Below, in pieces: positions 44,396 to 56,457 of a stretch of DNA of 64,000 bases. The notes under the pieces are model-generated. The model worked only from the letters and a program-made list of their open reading frames with translations. It did no database searches and was not told the origin of the DNA. Made by a program: the position numbers and the translations under genes. Origin of the DNA: Dryococelus australis (lineage: Eukaryota; Arthropoda; Insecta; Phasmatodea; Phasmatidae); the NCBI GenBank assembly GCA_029891345.1, contig CM057000.1, positions 139,422,163-139,486,162 on the forward strand. Reading direction: 5' to 3'. Positions within the stretch are counted from its first letter, which is position 1; every line of letters begins with the position of its first letter.

Positions 44396-44683
44396 CAGCT
44401 GCGCGTTCAAAGTCAAGAAGCGAGGGAGCGATACGGGCGACACTAACACGCACTCCTAGCGCCTCATCGCTCCTACGCGCAAGGCGTGCCGTGTTTCCAT
44501 CGTAACGCTGTACTGTGCAAATTAGACCTGTAACAGCGGGACTTCATTAGACGCGATGAAAGTACACAGATAAAAATACATACGTATAATCGTACTTTTC
44601 TCCAGCCGCTCAAGGAAAATGCATTGATAAGCTTTAAATATGCGATATTTGAACAATTTCACGAAGCTGTTTCTGCATTAATA
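44396..44683 (+). repeat. Dispersed repeat R, copy 2
   Basis: Same order of blocks as 26664-26936, including GGAGCGAT and ATCGCTCC hairpin arms. It carries an extra 31 bp (CGCAAGGCGTGCCGTG...) after CTCCTACG. The end of the match is about ATTTCACGAAGCTGTTTCT. Confidence 0.85.
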
Positions 44684-47600
44684 CATATAATACCTATGAT
44701 GAAAGTATAATTATATATGCATATAGAAGACAGCGGTATTTTTATCCTTTCTGGCAAAAAGTCGTATATCCAGAACTTGTATTTACCGAGATACGCGTTT
44801 ACGCGCAAACGACGATTTCACAGAAAACGTTTCAGTACACAATCCTCTTAATCTACTGTGATCATTTGAAATATCATATGTCTAATAGTTGTGGCTTGCG
44901 TTAGTAGTGTAGAAGCTCACCTTTGTCGCAAGCACCCCGCGTGTCCCATTACACTCAGTTCATTGTACTCTACATCTCCATTAATCATTTTTGTTAAAAT
45001 CGTCTCTTAAAAATAGTTGTTTAATCAACAAACAGATTGTGATTTTTGTGGTTTAATATTTAATTTATTGTGTAGGGTAAATATGTATATATGCAGAACG
45101 GACAAATGTCTCTCAGGAGCCTGTAGAAAGAATATTTTTGATCAGTCTGCACTATTTAAATTCCGAACTTCTGCTGACATAATGGCTGAAGACACTATCT
45201 TCCAACTGGGCAATCCTTTGATGAGTGTGTCATTTTATACATGCTTGTAACGTAGTGCCCTATGTATAGCCACTTACAAGTTATCTAGCATACATTTGTG
45301 GGGAGAAAAGATGCATGCAAAAGCTAAAAAAAAAAATTTTTAATTGCAAACATCCCAGATAATTATGAACGCTGTACATTCAGACTAACTTCAATAATTC
45401 AGATAGTTCTTCACACCACAAGCACTGAAAAGCCTACTTTGAATGTATATATGTGAAAAAAAAATGCATCAGAAATTTTCAGACACTAGTGATTAGTACG
45501 TGTGTGTTTTCATATGCGAGTTTGTAGGTTTCGCGCGTGTGTGTGTGTGTTGGTGTATGGGTGTGTGGCTGGGGGAAGTGGTTATTCATCCAATAAAATA
45601 TGATGCGACGTATGCTAATCTCTGTTAAATATCAAACGCTTACATTAGCAACAAATTACGCAATCAAACGGAAATTTGATCTTCTACACAGAACGGCATC
45701 CCTGACACAGATATTGTTTTGGCATATTTGAATGTTAACCACATGATTAATATGATACGACCGTAACCGTTTATTGTAGAGAAAATTAAATTGCACGCAA
45801 GTTGGTTTCACTTGTCTCTTTTTATGATGAATATGTTCCAAAATTAAGTATTGCTTATTGTGTCATAAAGAGCTATAAATCTCATGGAAACTTAACGAAC
45901 ACATGTAGCAATATATGCACGAAAATAAGTTAAAAATAAAGTTTAGACACTGAATACACGCACCATTTCCAACCTTATCGTTTTACAATTTAAAAACTTT
46001 AAGATGAAATTCGTACTTTCATTTATCTACCACTGAAATTTCGTTTTTACTGGAGGTATCAAATAATTGGTTTCACATGGAACTATAAAGTCACACAAAT
46101 ATATAAAAAAACAGAAATGGCCAAACTGATACATACAGATCTAAAGTGGATTTCGAAAAATTTGGTTTTCAATTAAAGTAAGTTCCATTCGATGAAAACG
46201 TTTAAGAAAATGAGGTGTTTTACACTTAATCTATATTTCTTATTAAAGAAACGTGGCGGTGAACTGTTATATATTCCCCGAAATATACCGAAATTTAATT
46301 TCACTGTCAGTATTATTTCTAAACACATTGGCTTCAGAATACATTTCGGAGATAATTTCAATTACAATTATTTCAGTAGTATGTGTTGAATGCAAAATTT
46401 GGTTTAATCGATGTAACGATTCCAGATTTTTACAAATATTTCAAAGTGATCATTCTTCTGAACGGCGGATGAATGAGGAAAATATAAAAGTAGTGTTCGT
46501 ATAAGTTAATGACATTACAAATAACATAAAAGGTATTGAGTCATTCTTTGGATATGACGTACTACCACATTGAAACATCTATGAGAACGCCATTTATATA
46601 CAAAGTGCCTGATGTAGTTAATATTCCATGAAAGTAATTACGCCTACGCTCACACTATTTGACAGTCAGTTTAGGAGAGATCCGGTTGTGGAATTCCTGG
46701 CACTCTATGGATAATTTTTTGTATTTAAGGGAGCAATATCTTTCGAAATACTGAGTAAAAAGTGTAAATTTTTGTGAATTTAATGTGCTTGTTACATTAT
46801 ACCAGCATACCAAGTCTGTTTAGTAGCAGGTACAATTTTGAAATGCCGACAAGAATCCACTGTCATTGAAAACTACCAGAGTAGGTATCATTAATCCAGT
46901 CTACTGACTTTGACAGAATTCGACGGGATGACTCAAAAAGGTTTCGGCGACACATAAAGACTCACAAAAAACACCCACACAGTATGTGTGCACGCGCACA
47001 CGAGCAAGAATGTGATCTACTAAGTTTTTTTTTCTAAATTGAATTTAGCTTCTTGCAACCAGCAGTTTGGCCTTACAGCTTGATGCCAGACTCGTATTCT
47101 TAAGCCCACATGTTATGTTTGATCTGATCATCTTCCTTATACATTATGGTTATAGCCAATTTAGAATGCACTGACTTCGTTAAGAGTTAAAAATAAATTT
47201 GGCGAAATTTAATTGGAAAAGGGAGGAGTTTTATAACATATACTACGACAGCGTCAATATTTATTACTTCTTAGCTCACTGAAAATATTAGATAAATAAC
47301 TGATATGACTAGTAGGAACAGTTGCTATTTCACAGCTTCTGTCATAATTCATCGTAGTTCTAAATAATTTAGGTAAGACAAGTGTTCGAACCTGTGAAAA
47401 ATAACACAAATTAAATATATTATGCATCAGTACTCAACACTGCGAACCTCAATGCTCATTTATCTCCGTGTGTTTTACTGATTCATAAAACTTGTTAATT
47501 TTTTCGGACGTGAATAATTCTCATTTATACAGTCAAATAAAAGCCTACAGGGCACATGTGATAACAGAACAAGTTATGTGTTAGTTCAAAATACAGAATG

Positions 47601-47845
47601 CATTAAAAAAAATATTATTTTCAACACTTCAAAACCATACATTAATTCGGACCTGAAGAGCCCGAAGAAACATTTCGTAGCTTCGGGAGCCATTCTACAA
47701 CACTATCTCTTCATTGGTACTTCTTTCGGACTGGACTATATGGAGAAATTGACCTTTTAGATAACGCCGTTTATAAGATGTTCACTGTTAAATGAAAAAT
47801 TTCTAAATCAACCTATGGGAAATGACACTTCCCCTAACTGCATAT
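44684..47845. other. AT-rich spacer
   Basis: (GT)n at 45533-45551. Open frames at 45017-45250, 46192-46504 and 47578-47760 have no recognised domain. Confidence 0.45.
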
Positions 47846-48272
47846 TATAGGCTGTTCACTATAAAACGAGCACTTTTGAAAGCCCTGCTAAAGATCTACT
47901 TGTATGCACGTTGCGTATTCCTCCGCCTTATGAAAAATTAACATTGCCATGTGCCTCATAACTTTATTCATGCGTCGGTCAAGTGAAACTGTGAGATTAT
48001 TAAGAAAGTAAATACTTTACAAATCTGCTTATTTTTACTCTTCAATGCATTAAAAAAAAACAGAAAGCGAAATAAATAATTTTAAGGTATCACAAACGGT
48101 TACCTAACACTTTTTATTCGACGTTAAAATATGGAACTAATTCCCATCCATCGTTACCAACTTTACTGGGCAAATGTCACTCAAAGCGCTCGTTAAAATA
48201 TCCGCAGGCAGGGGCAGTAACATTTTTCTAAGGTTCATTTCTAAAGTGCTCACTTTATCGTGAATAACCTTT
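47846..48272 (+). mobile_element. MITE F2, near-complete copy
   Basis: TATAGGCTGTTCACTATAAA, GCCCTGCTAAAGATCTACTT, CTTTATTCATGCGTCGGTCA, CATCCATCGTTACCAACTTT, GGGGCAGTAACATTTTTCTA and CTCACTTTATCGTGAATAAC. About 427 bp with both ends present. Confidence 0.93.
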
Positions 48273-48764
48273 ACAAATGATGTTTACCAAAATCACCAAC
48301 AAACTCCATCAAGTGATTCATCACGTAAATATAGACGGATCGTTTATACATGACGTTTAACCTAACTCGCTCCCTAAGGCTGGTACACGCTTGTAATAGT
48401 AGAAATGAGCGCCAGGTTTATTGCAAATTGCTGCAGAACCAAATTTACTCAGGCCTCTAGAAGAATCTACAGCATGCCAGCAATTGCACTGCAACGTGCG
48501 CGCGCGCGCGCACACACACACACACACTAACAGTAAAAAAAAGGGGGGGGTTAGACTAGCCTCCCATTGTGACTGGATGCACCTGGGTGACAACCGCCAT
48601 GTTTCACATAACCTATTGCTTTTGCACGTGAGAGTAACTTTCTCTTCATTTACTGGTACACTACACGTGTCTAGTCCTTAGGAAGTGAATTATGCTAAAT
48701 GTCATATACATATCTTTCGTCTTTATTTATGTGAGTTTGCCAGTTATCATTGTGAACATTCTGT
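48273..48764. other. Spacer
   Basis: Contains (GC)n(AC)n at 48498-48527 and a G-run at 48543-48550; no gene. Confidence 0.45.
48498..48527. repeat. (GC)n(AC)n microsatellite
   Basis: GCGCGCGCGCGC followed by ACACACACACACACAC. Confidence 0.95.
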
Positions 48765-48808
48765 TTTTGATGGGTTCAGAGACTGGCATTCGCCCAGTAT
48801 AATTGATA
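48765..48808 (-). mobile_element. MITE F2 fragment left of a nested F1
   Basis: TTTTTGATGGGTTCAGAGAC + TGGCATTCGCCCAGTATAATTGATA aligns with reversed F2 (TTTTAACGGGCGCCCTGAGT, GACATGCGCCCAGTAAAGTTGGTA). It stops at TA where the F1 copy begins and continues at 49039. Confidence 0.72.
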
Positions 48809-49040
48809 TAGGCTATTCACGGTAAAATGAGCACTTTTAAGGCCCTAGTTACTTTCTCTTCAGAAATGTTTCATCCTTAAACAACCTTTTAAAAATAAAG
48901 ATTGCCAATAATACACACAGTGTGTATATGTTACCGCACTCGGAACTTAACGTCTAAGCCTAAAACAAAACATATTTATTGGCTATTATTCCAAATGAGA
49001 AGGATTTCAAAATTGCTCAGTTTACCATGAACAGCCTATA
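48807..49040 (-). mobile_element. MITE F1, complete, nested in F2
   Basis: TATAGGCTATTCACGGTAAA, reversed F1 interior (CCCTAGTTACTTTCTCTTC, CTTAAACAACCTTTTAAAAA, CACACAGTGTGTATATG, GAACTTAACGTCTAAGCC, GGCTATTATTCCAAATGAGA), ending CAGTTTACCATGAACAGCCT + ATA. Borders are TA on both sides. Confidence 0.92.
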
Positions 49041-49256
49041 ACGATGGAAGGAAAGTAGTTCCACGTATTAACGTTTAATATTACTGTACAATTATTAGTT
49101 TTTTTTTATTAATGCGCATATGTTCAAAATAAAACATTCGTAAAATATTTAATTTGACAAAAATTGCACAGTCTCAACTTGACTTACGTCCATGTTAGAA
49201 TTGATATAAGGGGGAAGAATACACAACGTGCATAGGTTTACCGTAAACAGCATATA
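49039..49256 (-). mobile_element. MITE F2 fragment right of the nested F1
   Basis: Resumes at TAACGATGGAAGGAAAGTAG, TCCACGTATTAACGTTTAAT, GGGGGAAGAATACACAACGT and ends TTTACCGTAAACAGCATATA. The segment just before the terminal repeat is deleted. Confidence 0.85.
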
Positions 49257-49960
49257 ACGAAACGCAATTTGCAGAGAGTTGCGCGGGCGGGCCCGCGGCG
49301 GCTCGCGTCTCAGTACGTTGATGAGCTGGTAATGGAGGGTTACCGCCGGAGTGGTACAGGAACCCATTAGACACGGCCATGTTGACCTTGACCCGGATCA
49401 GAACCCTTGTCCGCCGACCACTACGCGCACATTAGCGGCCAGTAATGGCGCAGTAACATCTCCTACTTCTCCCCCCATCCTCAACACTCCTCCGGCGTCC
49501 CGATCACCCCTCCAGGGGCTGCGACGCCTCGCGGAAGCTGGGGCGTCGGGACGCTAACGCCCCTCCAACCCGACCGACGCATCCTTAGCGACGGCTAACC
49601 GCCCCATTAAGGACCGACGCGCCTCCCGCGCCGAGACGCTCCCGTGTGTGTCCAAACACACACACTCTCTCCCGACACACAGGACCACCCACCGACATCT
49701 CGTAGGCCTCCGACTCTACGGAGGCTCGTAAAAACGAAGCGGCTGCGAATGATCCGGGAGGAAGCTGCAAGGATCCCGTCGCGCCGATCCGTTTCACGTC
49801 GCCCGCGCATCCCGTAAGACGACCGCGTCACGATGCACGATGGCTTGTTGGGACTTCGCGGGGGCGATCTCCACCAGTGGCAGACTTCGCTCCTCCGAAC
49901 AAGAACGCGACCTCCAAGATATTCCTCCGCCTCGCGCAAACGAAGCTTAAGCCTTTGAGG
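49256..49960. other. CpG-rich block, possible promoter/first exon
   Basis: The longest CpG-rich tract in the window (GGGCGGGCCCGCGGCGGCTC at 49285). Open frames on both strands (49351-49557 plus, 49585-49990 minus), no recognised domain. A real 5' gene region is possible but not shown. Confidence 0.35.
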
Positions 49961-50460
49961 ACGGCGGAAATTTACTGGCACAGAGGACAAGGTTGACCTG
50001 AGCTGCCTATATTATTCAATACCGCAGTATCATTTGTGTTGGTCTCTGTATAGCCACTTATCATAGTCCTATTGCTCTTGGCTACGCCGGACACTCCTAC
50101 TGTACTCTGCGTCGTTTATTATTGGCTGGCCGTCGGCCAGTGGAGTCGCGCTTTGACTGTGCTCCAATAAATGTGTCGCTACAGAGGTAACAAATGTTGC
50201 AATCCATTGTGTCCAATTGATACAAATGTTGACTAACTGTAATTTTTTTACTTAGATTCCTATAAAGTGCAGTGAAACAATAAAACTATAAAAGTATGCG
50301 CTTTTTACTCAGTAGCAAAGAGGTTTCCGTATAAACGTAGCCCCGAGTATATGCGTACGAACTCCTCAAAGGGTTTAACCAAGTCTAGTAAATTACACCG
50401 AAGGTGCAACGCACAGAATTCGTGCGCACTCAGTTCAATAATATTTTCCATGAGAACTAT
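49961..50460. other. Spacer
   Basis: A small hairpin CTGGCC-GTC-GGCCAG at 50126-50140; otherwise nothing recognised. Confidence 0.45.
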
Positions 50461-50868
50461 TATAGGCTGTTCACGGTAAAAATGAGCACTTTTGAAAGCT
50501 CTGCTTAGGATCTAATTGTATGCAAATCGTGTATTCTTCCGCCGTATGTAAAATTAACATTGCCATGGGTCTCGTCACCTTATTCATGCGTCTGTCAAGT
50601 GCTACCGTTAAGTTCTTACAAAAGAAAATGTTTTGCAAATCTTCTCATTTTTACACTTCGATGCATTAAAAAATAACAGAAAATGAAAGAAATAATTTAA
50701 GTTATCACAACTGGTTACCTAACACTTTTTATGAGACGTTAAGATATGGAACTACTTTCCATCTCGGGCGCATGTCACTCAGTTCGCCCGTTAAAATATA
50801 TGCAAGTAAATATTGACTTTTTCTAAGGTTGCTTTCAAAAGTGCTCTCTTTATCGTGAACAGCCTTTA
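50461..50868 (+). mobile_element. MITE F2 copy
   Basis: TATAGGCTGTTCACGGTAAA, GCTCTGCTTAGGATCTAATT, CATGGGTCTCGTCACCTTAT, GATGCATTAAAAAATAACAG and GGTTACCTAACACTTTTTAT. About 18 bp around CATCGTTACCAACTTTACTG are deleted. The end is CTCTCTTTATCGTGAACAGC + CTTT. Confidence 0.92.
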
Positions 50869-51898
50869 CTTACTAGGTATTACATATCTTCTCTCTGCTT
50901 TTATTTTAATTTATTATAAATTCAATATTATAATTTGTACACAATATATTAGCAAAACATAAATCTAAACAAAAAAAATTCGGCACTTCTATGTTATACA
51001 TTACGCAGATATAAGATAACCAAACACATGACACAATGGGTGATTTTTCTAAGGTTTTAATTAAAAAGTGCGAAAAAACCGCGAATAAACCTTGTGGCAT
51101 ATTCGCAGTTTCTTCGCACTTTTTGAAACAAACATTTTTAAAAAATGCCCCACGTATGCAGTCTTTAGTTGTTTTCCAAATGTGTAATGAATAACAAATG
51201 TTTTATTCTCCACTAATATTATGGTATCAAATATTGGTTAAACTGAACTTTTGTTTATATTATATTTTTATATAATAATATATCATTTATAGTTAATATG
51301 AATAAAACAGGGGAATTACTAGGTTAGTTGTCAATGCCCTTTAAGAAATAGTTCTTTTGCCAAATATTATTACACTGAGCGCGCACGAATGGGGTGCGCA
51401 GTCCTGTAGGTGTAATTTTCTGGACTCAATTAAGCTTTGTTTGCACGAGTCGGAGGAATATCACGAAAGTAGAACTTTAACAGGACTTCAAAAAAATGCG
51501 AAGTGACTCTGAATGTACTATATGCAAAATATTTGGTTTGCTCACCTGAAGAATATTTTATACAAACCGAATATAGTCACTCTTTAATCCTCGTCATAGA
51601 TGCATTATGGTCTTTAGAGCCACGAGTATTTAGCGAATTCATTCGGAGGCGAGCTTGACTCCAAACATTTGTTCTTTTCTCCAACTGTTGTGATTGGACG
51701 AGAGTTGTTTAGACACGCCCCGTTCAACTGTGAGCCAGTAATACGCAGGAAGTGGTGGCGCGAGTGTTTAACAGTACCGTACAGAGGCCTCGCTCGATCA
51801 CAGCGACCAATAAGCAAACGATATTGCCTCGAGTGAATAGAGGGTTGTTCAGCCTAGCTTGCTGCCAACTCAATCCGCGAAATACTCTTGGCTCTAGT
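50869..51898. other. Spacer with one MITE scrap
   Basis: Besides the F2 remnant at 51037-51093, nothing recognised. 51640-51840 is GC-richer with GATTGGACGAG and CGACCAATAAG motifs that could be promoter-like. Confidence 0.35.
51037..51093 (+). mobile_element. MITE F2 3'-end remnant
   Basis: GGGTGATTTTTCTAAGGTTT, TAATTAAAAAGTGCGAAAAA then ACCGCGAATAAACCTT, a mutated copy of the final ~55 bp of F2. Confidence 0.65.
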
Positions 51899-52142
51899 TA
51901 TAGACTGTTCGCGCTAAAGTGAGCACTTTTGAAAGCCCTCTCGTTTGAAGTAATAGTTAATAAATTTGTATGTTATTTAAGCCTTAGACGTTTACTTCCA
52001 AGTGCTGTGGAATATACACACTGTGTTTATTACTTACATGGCAATATTTATTATAAAATGTTAGATAAAAGAAAGAGATATGGCTGGAAGGAAGAAGTTA
52101 CTAGGGCCTCAAAAGTGTTCGCGTTACCGTGAACAGCCTATA
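51899..52142 (+). mobile_element. MITE F1, complete copy
   Basis: 244 bp: TATAGACTGTTCGCGCTAAA ... GTTACTAGGGCCTCAAAAGT, GTTCGCGTTACCGTGAACAG + CCTATA. The interior is typical (CTTAGACGTTTACTTCC, ATATACACACTGTGTTTATT). Confidence 0.93.
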
Positions 52143-54398
52143 GCAGCAACTTATACCGCAAATTCCAGCCGCACGCTCCAGCAGAATGCTGGAACGCCAG
52201 TCACCAATCAGTGTCTGCCGCCATGCCCTTTTACAAAGCTTCTCACGACCAATCAGAGAAAGAGCACGCTTAGATCAAAGGATCCGCCACACTTTTTTAG
52301 TCTCTGTTAACTTCTCTACTCTGTGGTTTTGCATTACTACTCATCTGTACATTTACTTTTTGTTTTAGCAATGGTTTAGATGGGTAAGTCACGAAAAAAA
52401 AAAACTTTCAGCGTGAAAAGAAACAAGCAGATAATAAAATATTAGGCCTATGCGAGTAGTCTGCAATTAATTGTGGAATATATATCATAATGTATTTCCC
52501 CTGACTAAAGAAATTATTTCTAGTGGATCTAACAGATATATTACATAGTCTATAATGCTTTTGAAATTTTTAAGAAACTTTTCTCAACATTTGTCCACAA
52601 AACTTTGAACAGATATTCAAATATGCCCAAAAACACAACTATTTATATCCACTGGCAGTATTGTCGTGATGCATGCTTTTTTAGTCAGCTGTGCAATAAA
52701 AAAAATTCGTGTATTTTGATTTCTAGATTTTTGACAAAACCGATTTAAACACAAAAAAATTATATTCGAAGAAATATGTTAGGAGACTCAGACTATATAG
52801 GAGAGAGAATTATTATTTTGCTTTTCATTTTAATTTACGAGATATTTTTTTTATATTCCGCCGTAGTACGAAGAAATGTTTGTTTTTGGCGAAATTAGAA
52901 TTTCTTTTTAGAGGCTTCAAAATGTTTAACAAGTTCCACTATAATGCGTTGATCGTGCCAAGATACACGTTGCTAGGCGGGATGCACAAACACTACAGAT
53001 ACAAATCACAGGACACATTAGAAAACGCACGCTCGTACATGCACACACACGCCTACAGACATCCACCAGCTAAACAACAATCAGCAGGTACATCCAAGCT
53101 GCTCAATAAAGAACATTACAGCAGTAAAGATCTACAGTAACATACATTCTCATAATTTAAATTGAACTGTAAAATGCTTGTATTTCGGGAATGCAATTGT
53201 GTGATATTGTAAAAACAAATCAATGTTAGACTTTATATTGTGTAGTGATTTCTTAACAAATTCTCTGGTTGTCTCGCCTCAGTAATGAGAGACGTGTAGG
53301 TGGAAACTACGAGTGCACAGCCTTCAACACAAACACATACCAAGAAATGAAATTATTTAAATTTTCATTTATATTTTATAGATGAATACAAGGTAGTAAT
53401 ATTTTCGAGTATTCTATATTTTATAGTTTTACAAGACCTACATCTATTCTTAAGACACCACTCACGTTGATAATTTAAGCGAACCGTATATACAAATCAA
53501 TCAGTTTTCAAGAAAACAATTGAATTTTTGTTCACTTCCCGAAAAAGACAAAGTCAAAATTTTAATATTGAAGTATAAAATAAATTTGTTTTAATTGAAT
53601 AAGTTAACATTCCTCGCAGACTAAATACGATTCTGGATAGCTAAGGAGTGTTTAGATTCCATCCTAATAGGTCTGAGTAACAGCCCCGAGTATCAAATAA
53701 CAAGCAGTTAACAGTTTGCCATCTGTTGGCAGTGGTGGCAAACGTTCGCATTTATTACTGTCAGCATTTCTCATATACTAAAAAAATCATGTCATATGAA
53801 TAAATGTTACATAACGTATTTTTAAATAATCGTTAAGTGGGCTGATGCTTTCACAGTTATTGTCAAAATACAACAGACGACAGACAAAATGCTAATCGTT
53901 AATTACCGCTGGGAAAATACTAGCAGCAAGTTTATGAGCCATTTATGACATGGCAACTGTTAATTGCTGTTTGCAAAGTATTACAAAAAATTACTGGACG
54001 ATTTATTGCATGTCTACTGTTACTTAGTGCTGGGGACATATTATCAACAATTTCACGAGCCATCATATATGTTGTGAAATTGCAAATAGCATATGTAAGT
54101 AAATTCAGTCAATTTTTTTTTCACGCGTATGTGAAGTAAAATTATCGTATGTCATTACTACTAATACAAAAAACTAGTTTCTAGACTATTAACCTGCAAA
54201 GCAAAACAGGTAAAACACATCGTTTTTTGCACTGCCGCCTGAATGCAGCCCGAAACAAAAATAATAGTTTTATAAACATAGCTCATGAATCCCAGTATTC
54301 AATTGTTATACTATCACAAATTGTGTCTATAACAAAGTTAGTAAGGCAAATTTTGTGTGCGAAAAGTATTCATATTTACTTAAAAGTTGTGTATGAGT
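52143..54398. other. AT-rich spacer
   Basis: Open frames at 52080-52368 and 52880-53140 have no recognisable domain. No MITE copies from here to the end of the window. Confidence 0.45.
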
Positions 54399-54470
54399 AA
54401 ATGGTAGAGAGGTTGGTAGCATCGTAGACTCTGGACAAAAGGGTTAGGACTTCGATTCCATGCTCTTGCA
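54399..54470 (+). repeat. Possible tRNA-like (SINE head) fragment
   Basis: A-box-like TGGTAGAGAGG (54402) and B-box-like GGACTTCGATTCC (54447) at tRNA-like spacing. Stems do not pair convincingly, so a relic SINE head at best. Confidence 0.3.
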
Positions 54471-55589
54471 AAGAAATTGATCGATTATGAAATTGTACTG
54501 AAGATAACATGTATGAAGATGGGAAATAATTTATTTAAATTTGGGCGAAAACAGAATTTTTTTATTTTATTTTGAAAATGCATGGCAAGCTGCTTTCAAG
54601 TGGGTCACAGGCGGCCAGTAGCTGAGTTTTTTAAGTGCTAATATTTGGACTCCAAGTGGCAAAAAATAGCTGCGCCACAAGTGGCGAATAGTTGGGCTAC
54701 AAGTGTTGTCTGGCGACAGTTGGTTAACTTGTAGCAGGCCAGGAGCAGTAAGCCACTGATGATGCTGGCATGTTTGGGCATACTTGGCTACGCAGAGTCG
54801 ACCCGCTTATGGGCGGATTGTATTCTGCTACGTGAATGTTACCTGGACAGTGGCCTAGATGAGGCCAGCTGCACACAACAGTCATGAGATATCATGTACA
54901 TCTGCGGGTGGATTACATGGGTTGACTGATTATGGGAACCGTCTGTTAGTTGCTTGTTTACAAGCAGATTTTAACAAGTGGGCCAACTAACTTTTGCTAC
55001 TTGGGAGATGTCGAATAATAACGTTAAGTTGAAAGTAATCGCTAAAAATTCTGATGATGATGTGCTCTGAACGACAACAGAAAAAGTATAACGCACTGCA
55101 TTCCACTTTCTTCACGATCCTGGAGATCAGTGAAAATCATAATTACATTAGTGAAAATTGCCATTAAAAAATTTCGGCACTTTGTTAATAAACTGGTTGT
55201 CAGTGTTCCATATAGGGTCAAATTTTTGCAGTTCATTTTACGTATTTCTAGCGATTTTATTTCCTAAAATTACATAATAGGTAGAACTCGCTTAAAAATT
55301 CACACCATAATTTTACTAAATAAACGATGTATAAGTCTGAGAATGGTGGTTGTAGCGCTGTTAAAATTTTCCGCAAAATAATGATGCACGTAGTCAATTT
55401 TTAAAAGTGAATTCATCTGTCAATATGAATTTTCTGGTATAACTATTTAGCCTACTTTCCTCTACATGGGTGAAAAAAGTTTTGATGAAATTCTCATAAG
55501 GCGTATATTGCAGGTAGACCGTGACATCTTGATAACAGAGAGTTAATTAGAAACGTAACCAGAAACTTAAGCACTATTAGGGAGACAAT
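54471..55589. other. Spacer
   Basis: 54600-54780 repeats the phrase CAAGTGG/CAAGTGTTG loosely; no gene or named repeat. Confidence 0.4.
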
Positions 55590-55690
55590 TAAAAAAAAAC
55601 ACGTGTCTTTCCCGGGAATCGAACCCAGAAACTCTCGGACCGTAAGCTGGAATGCAACCAAATGCATTACTTAGGTATGTTCAAGACACG
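55590..55690 (-). repeat. tRNA-derived fragment
   Basis: Minus strand: GGTTGCATTCCAGCTTACGG, TCCGAGAGTTTCTGGGTTCGATTCCCGG. B-box GGGTTCGATTCCC (55629-55617) is intact; the A-box end is weak. Probably a SINE head, not a working tRNA gene. Confidence 0.45.
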
Positions 55691-55788
55691 TAACTTCGGT
55701 TGTAATATGTCTAATGTTTTAGCAGAGAAGAGTTACTAATTCGAAATATCCACAGTGCAGTCATTTAGAAAATCACATATCATGCGAT

Positions 55789-56457
55789 ATGAAAATGAAC
55801 AGAAAGAAAACAAAAATAACAACATGCGCTAGTGGTGGTGACCGAATCGCCACTGTGCTGATGGATGAAGAAAAAATACACCAAGTAAAGGAATTCAAAT
55901 ATCTAGGAAGTGTAACTACAGCTTATGGAAAATGTACAAGATATGTAAATACCCGCATTGCACAGGCGAATGAAGCTTCATCAAAAAAGAAGTATCTACC
56001 AACATCTAGGAACATCAACATGTATGTACGAAAGCATTTCGTGAAAAGCTTTGCATGGAGTGTTGTAAGCTATGGGTCAGAAATATGAACCCTGCGAAAA
56101 GCGGATGTGCTGAAACTCAGGGCGTTTGAGATGTGACGCTGGCGTCGACTTCTTAGAATACCTTGGACTGATAAAGTCACAAACGAGAACGTCCTCAAAA
56201 CAGCAAACGAAACACGCATCTTGGTTGAAACCTTAAACAAGAGGAGAAATAGCTTAGTTTGCCACTAGCTTCGTCTTTCTGGCTGGTGCACCATCTTGTT
56301 TGAAGGGAAGCTGGGATGTAGAAGGAGTAAAGGAAGACCAAGAGTAAATTTTATAGACAGCATTAAAGGCAAGAACACTAATTTCCACTTGAAGATTTTA
56401 GCCAAACAAAGGAAACTCCTGGGAGACATGAATGTTATCTACCAACTCAAAGGTTGA
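55789..56457 (+). pseudogene. Non-LTR reverse transcriptase, C-terminal part
   Basis: One frame runs 55789-56457 (223 codons including stops). It shows NRKKTKITTCAS, KIHQVKEFKYLGSVTTAYGKC, NTRIAQANEASS, KHFVKSFAWSVVSYGSEI, [stop] TLRKADVLKLRAFEM, [stop] RWRRLLRIPWTDKVTNENVL, and later GCRRSKGRPR. This is the familiar C-terminal half of RTE/CR1-type insect retrotransposon polymerases (thumb, then YGSETWTL..D..RLEAFEMWCWRRML.I.WTD). In-frame stops are TGA 56086-56088, TGA 56134-56136 and TAG 56266-56268; the first two replace conserved tryptophans (TGG to TGA). No frameshift is present. A short GAA-rich tail (56458-56474) follows, fitting the 3' end. The palm and endonuclease are absent (5'-truncated copy). 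Confidence 0.85.
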
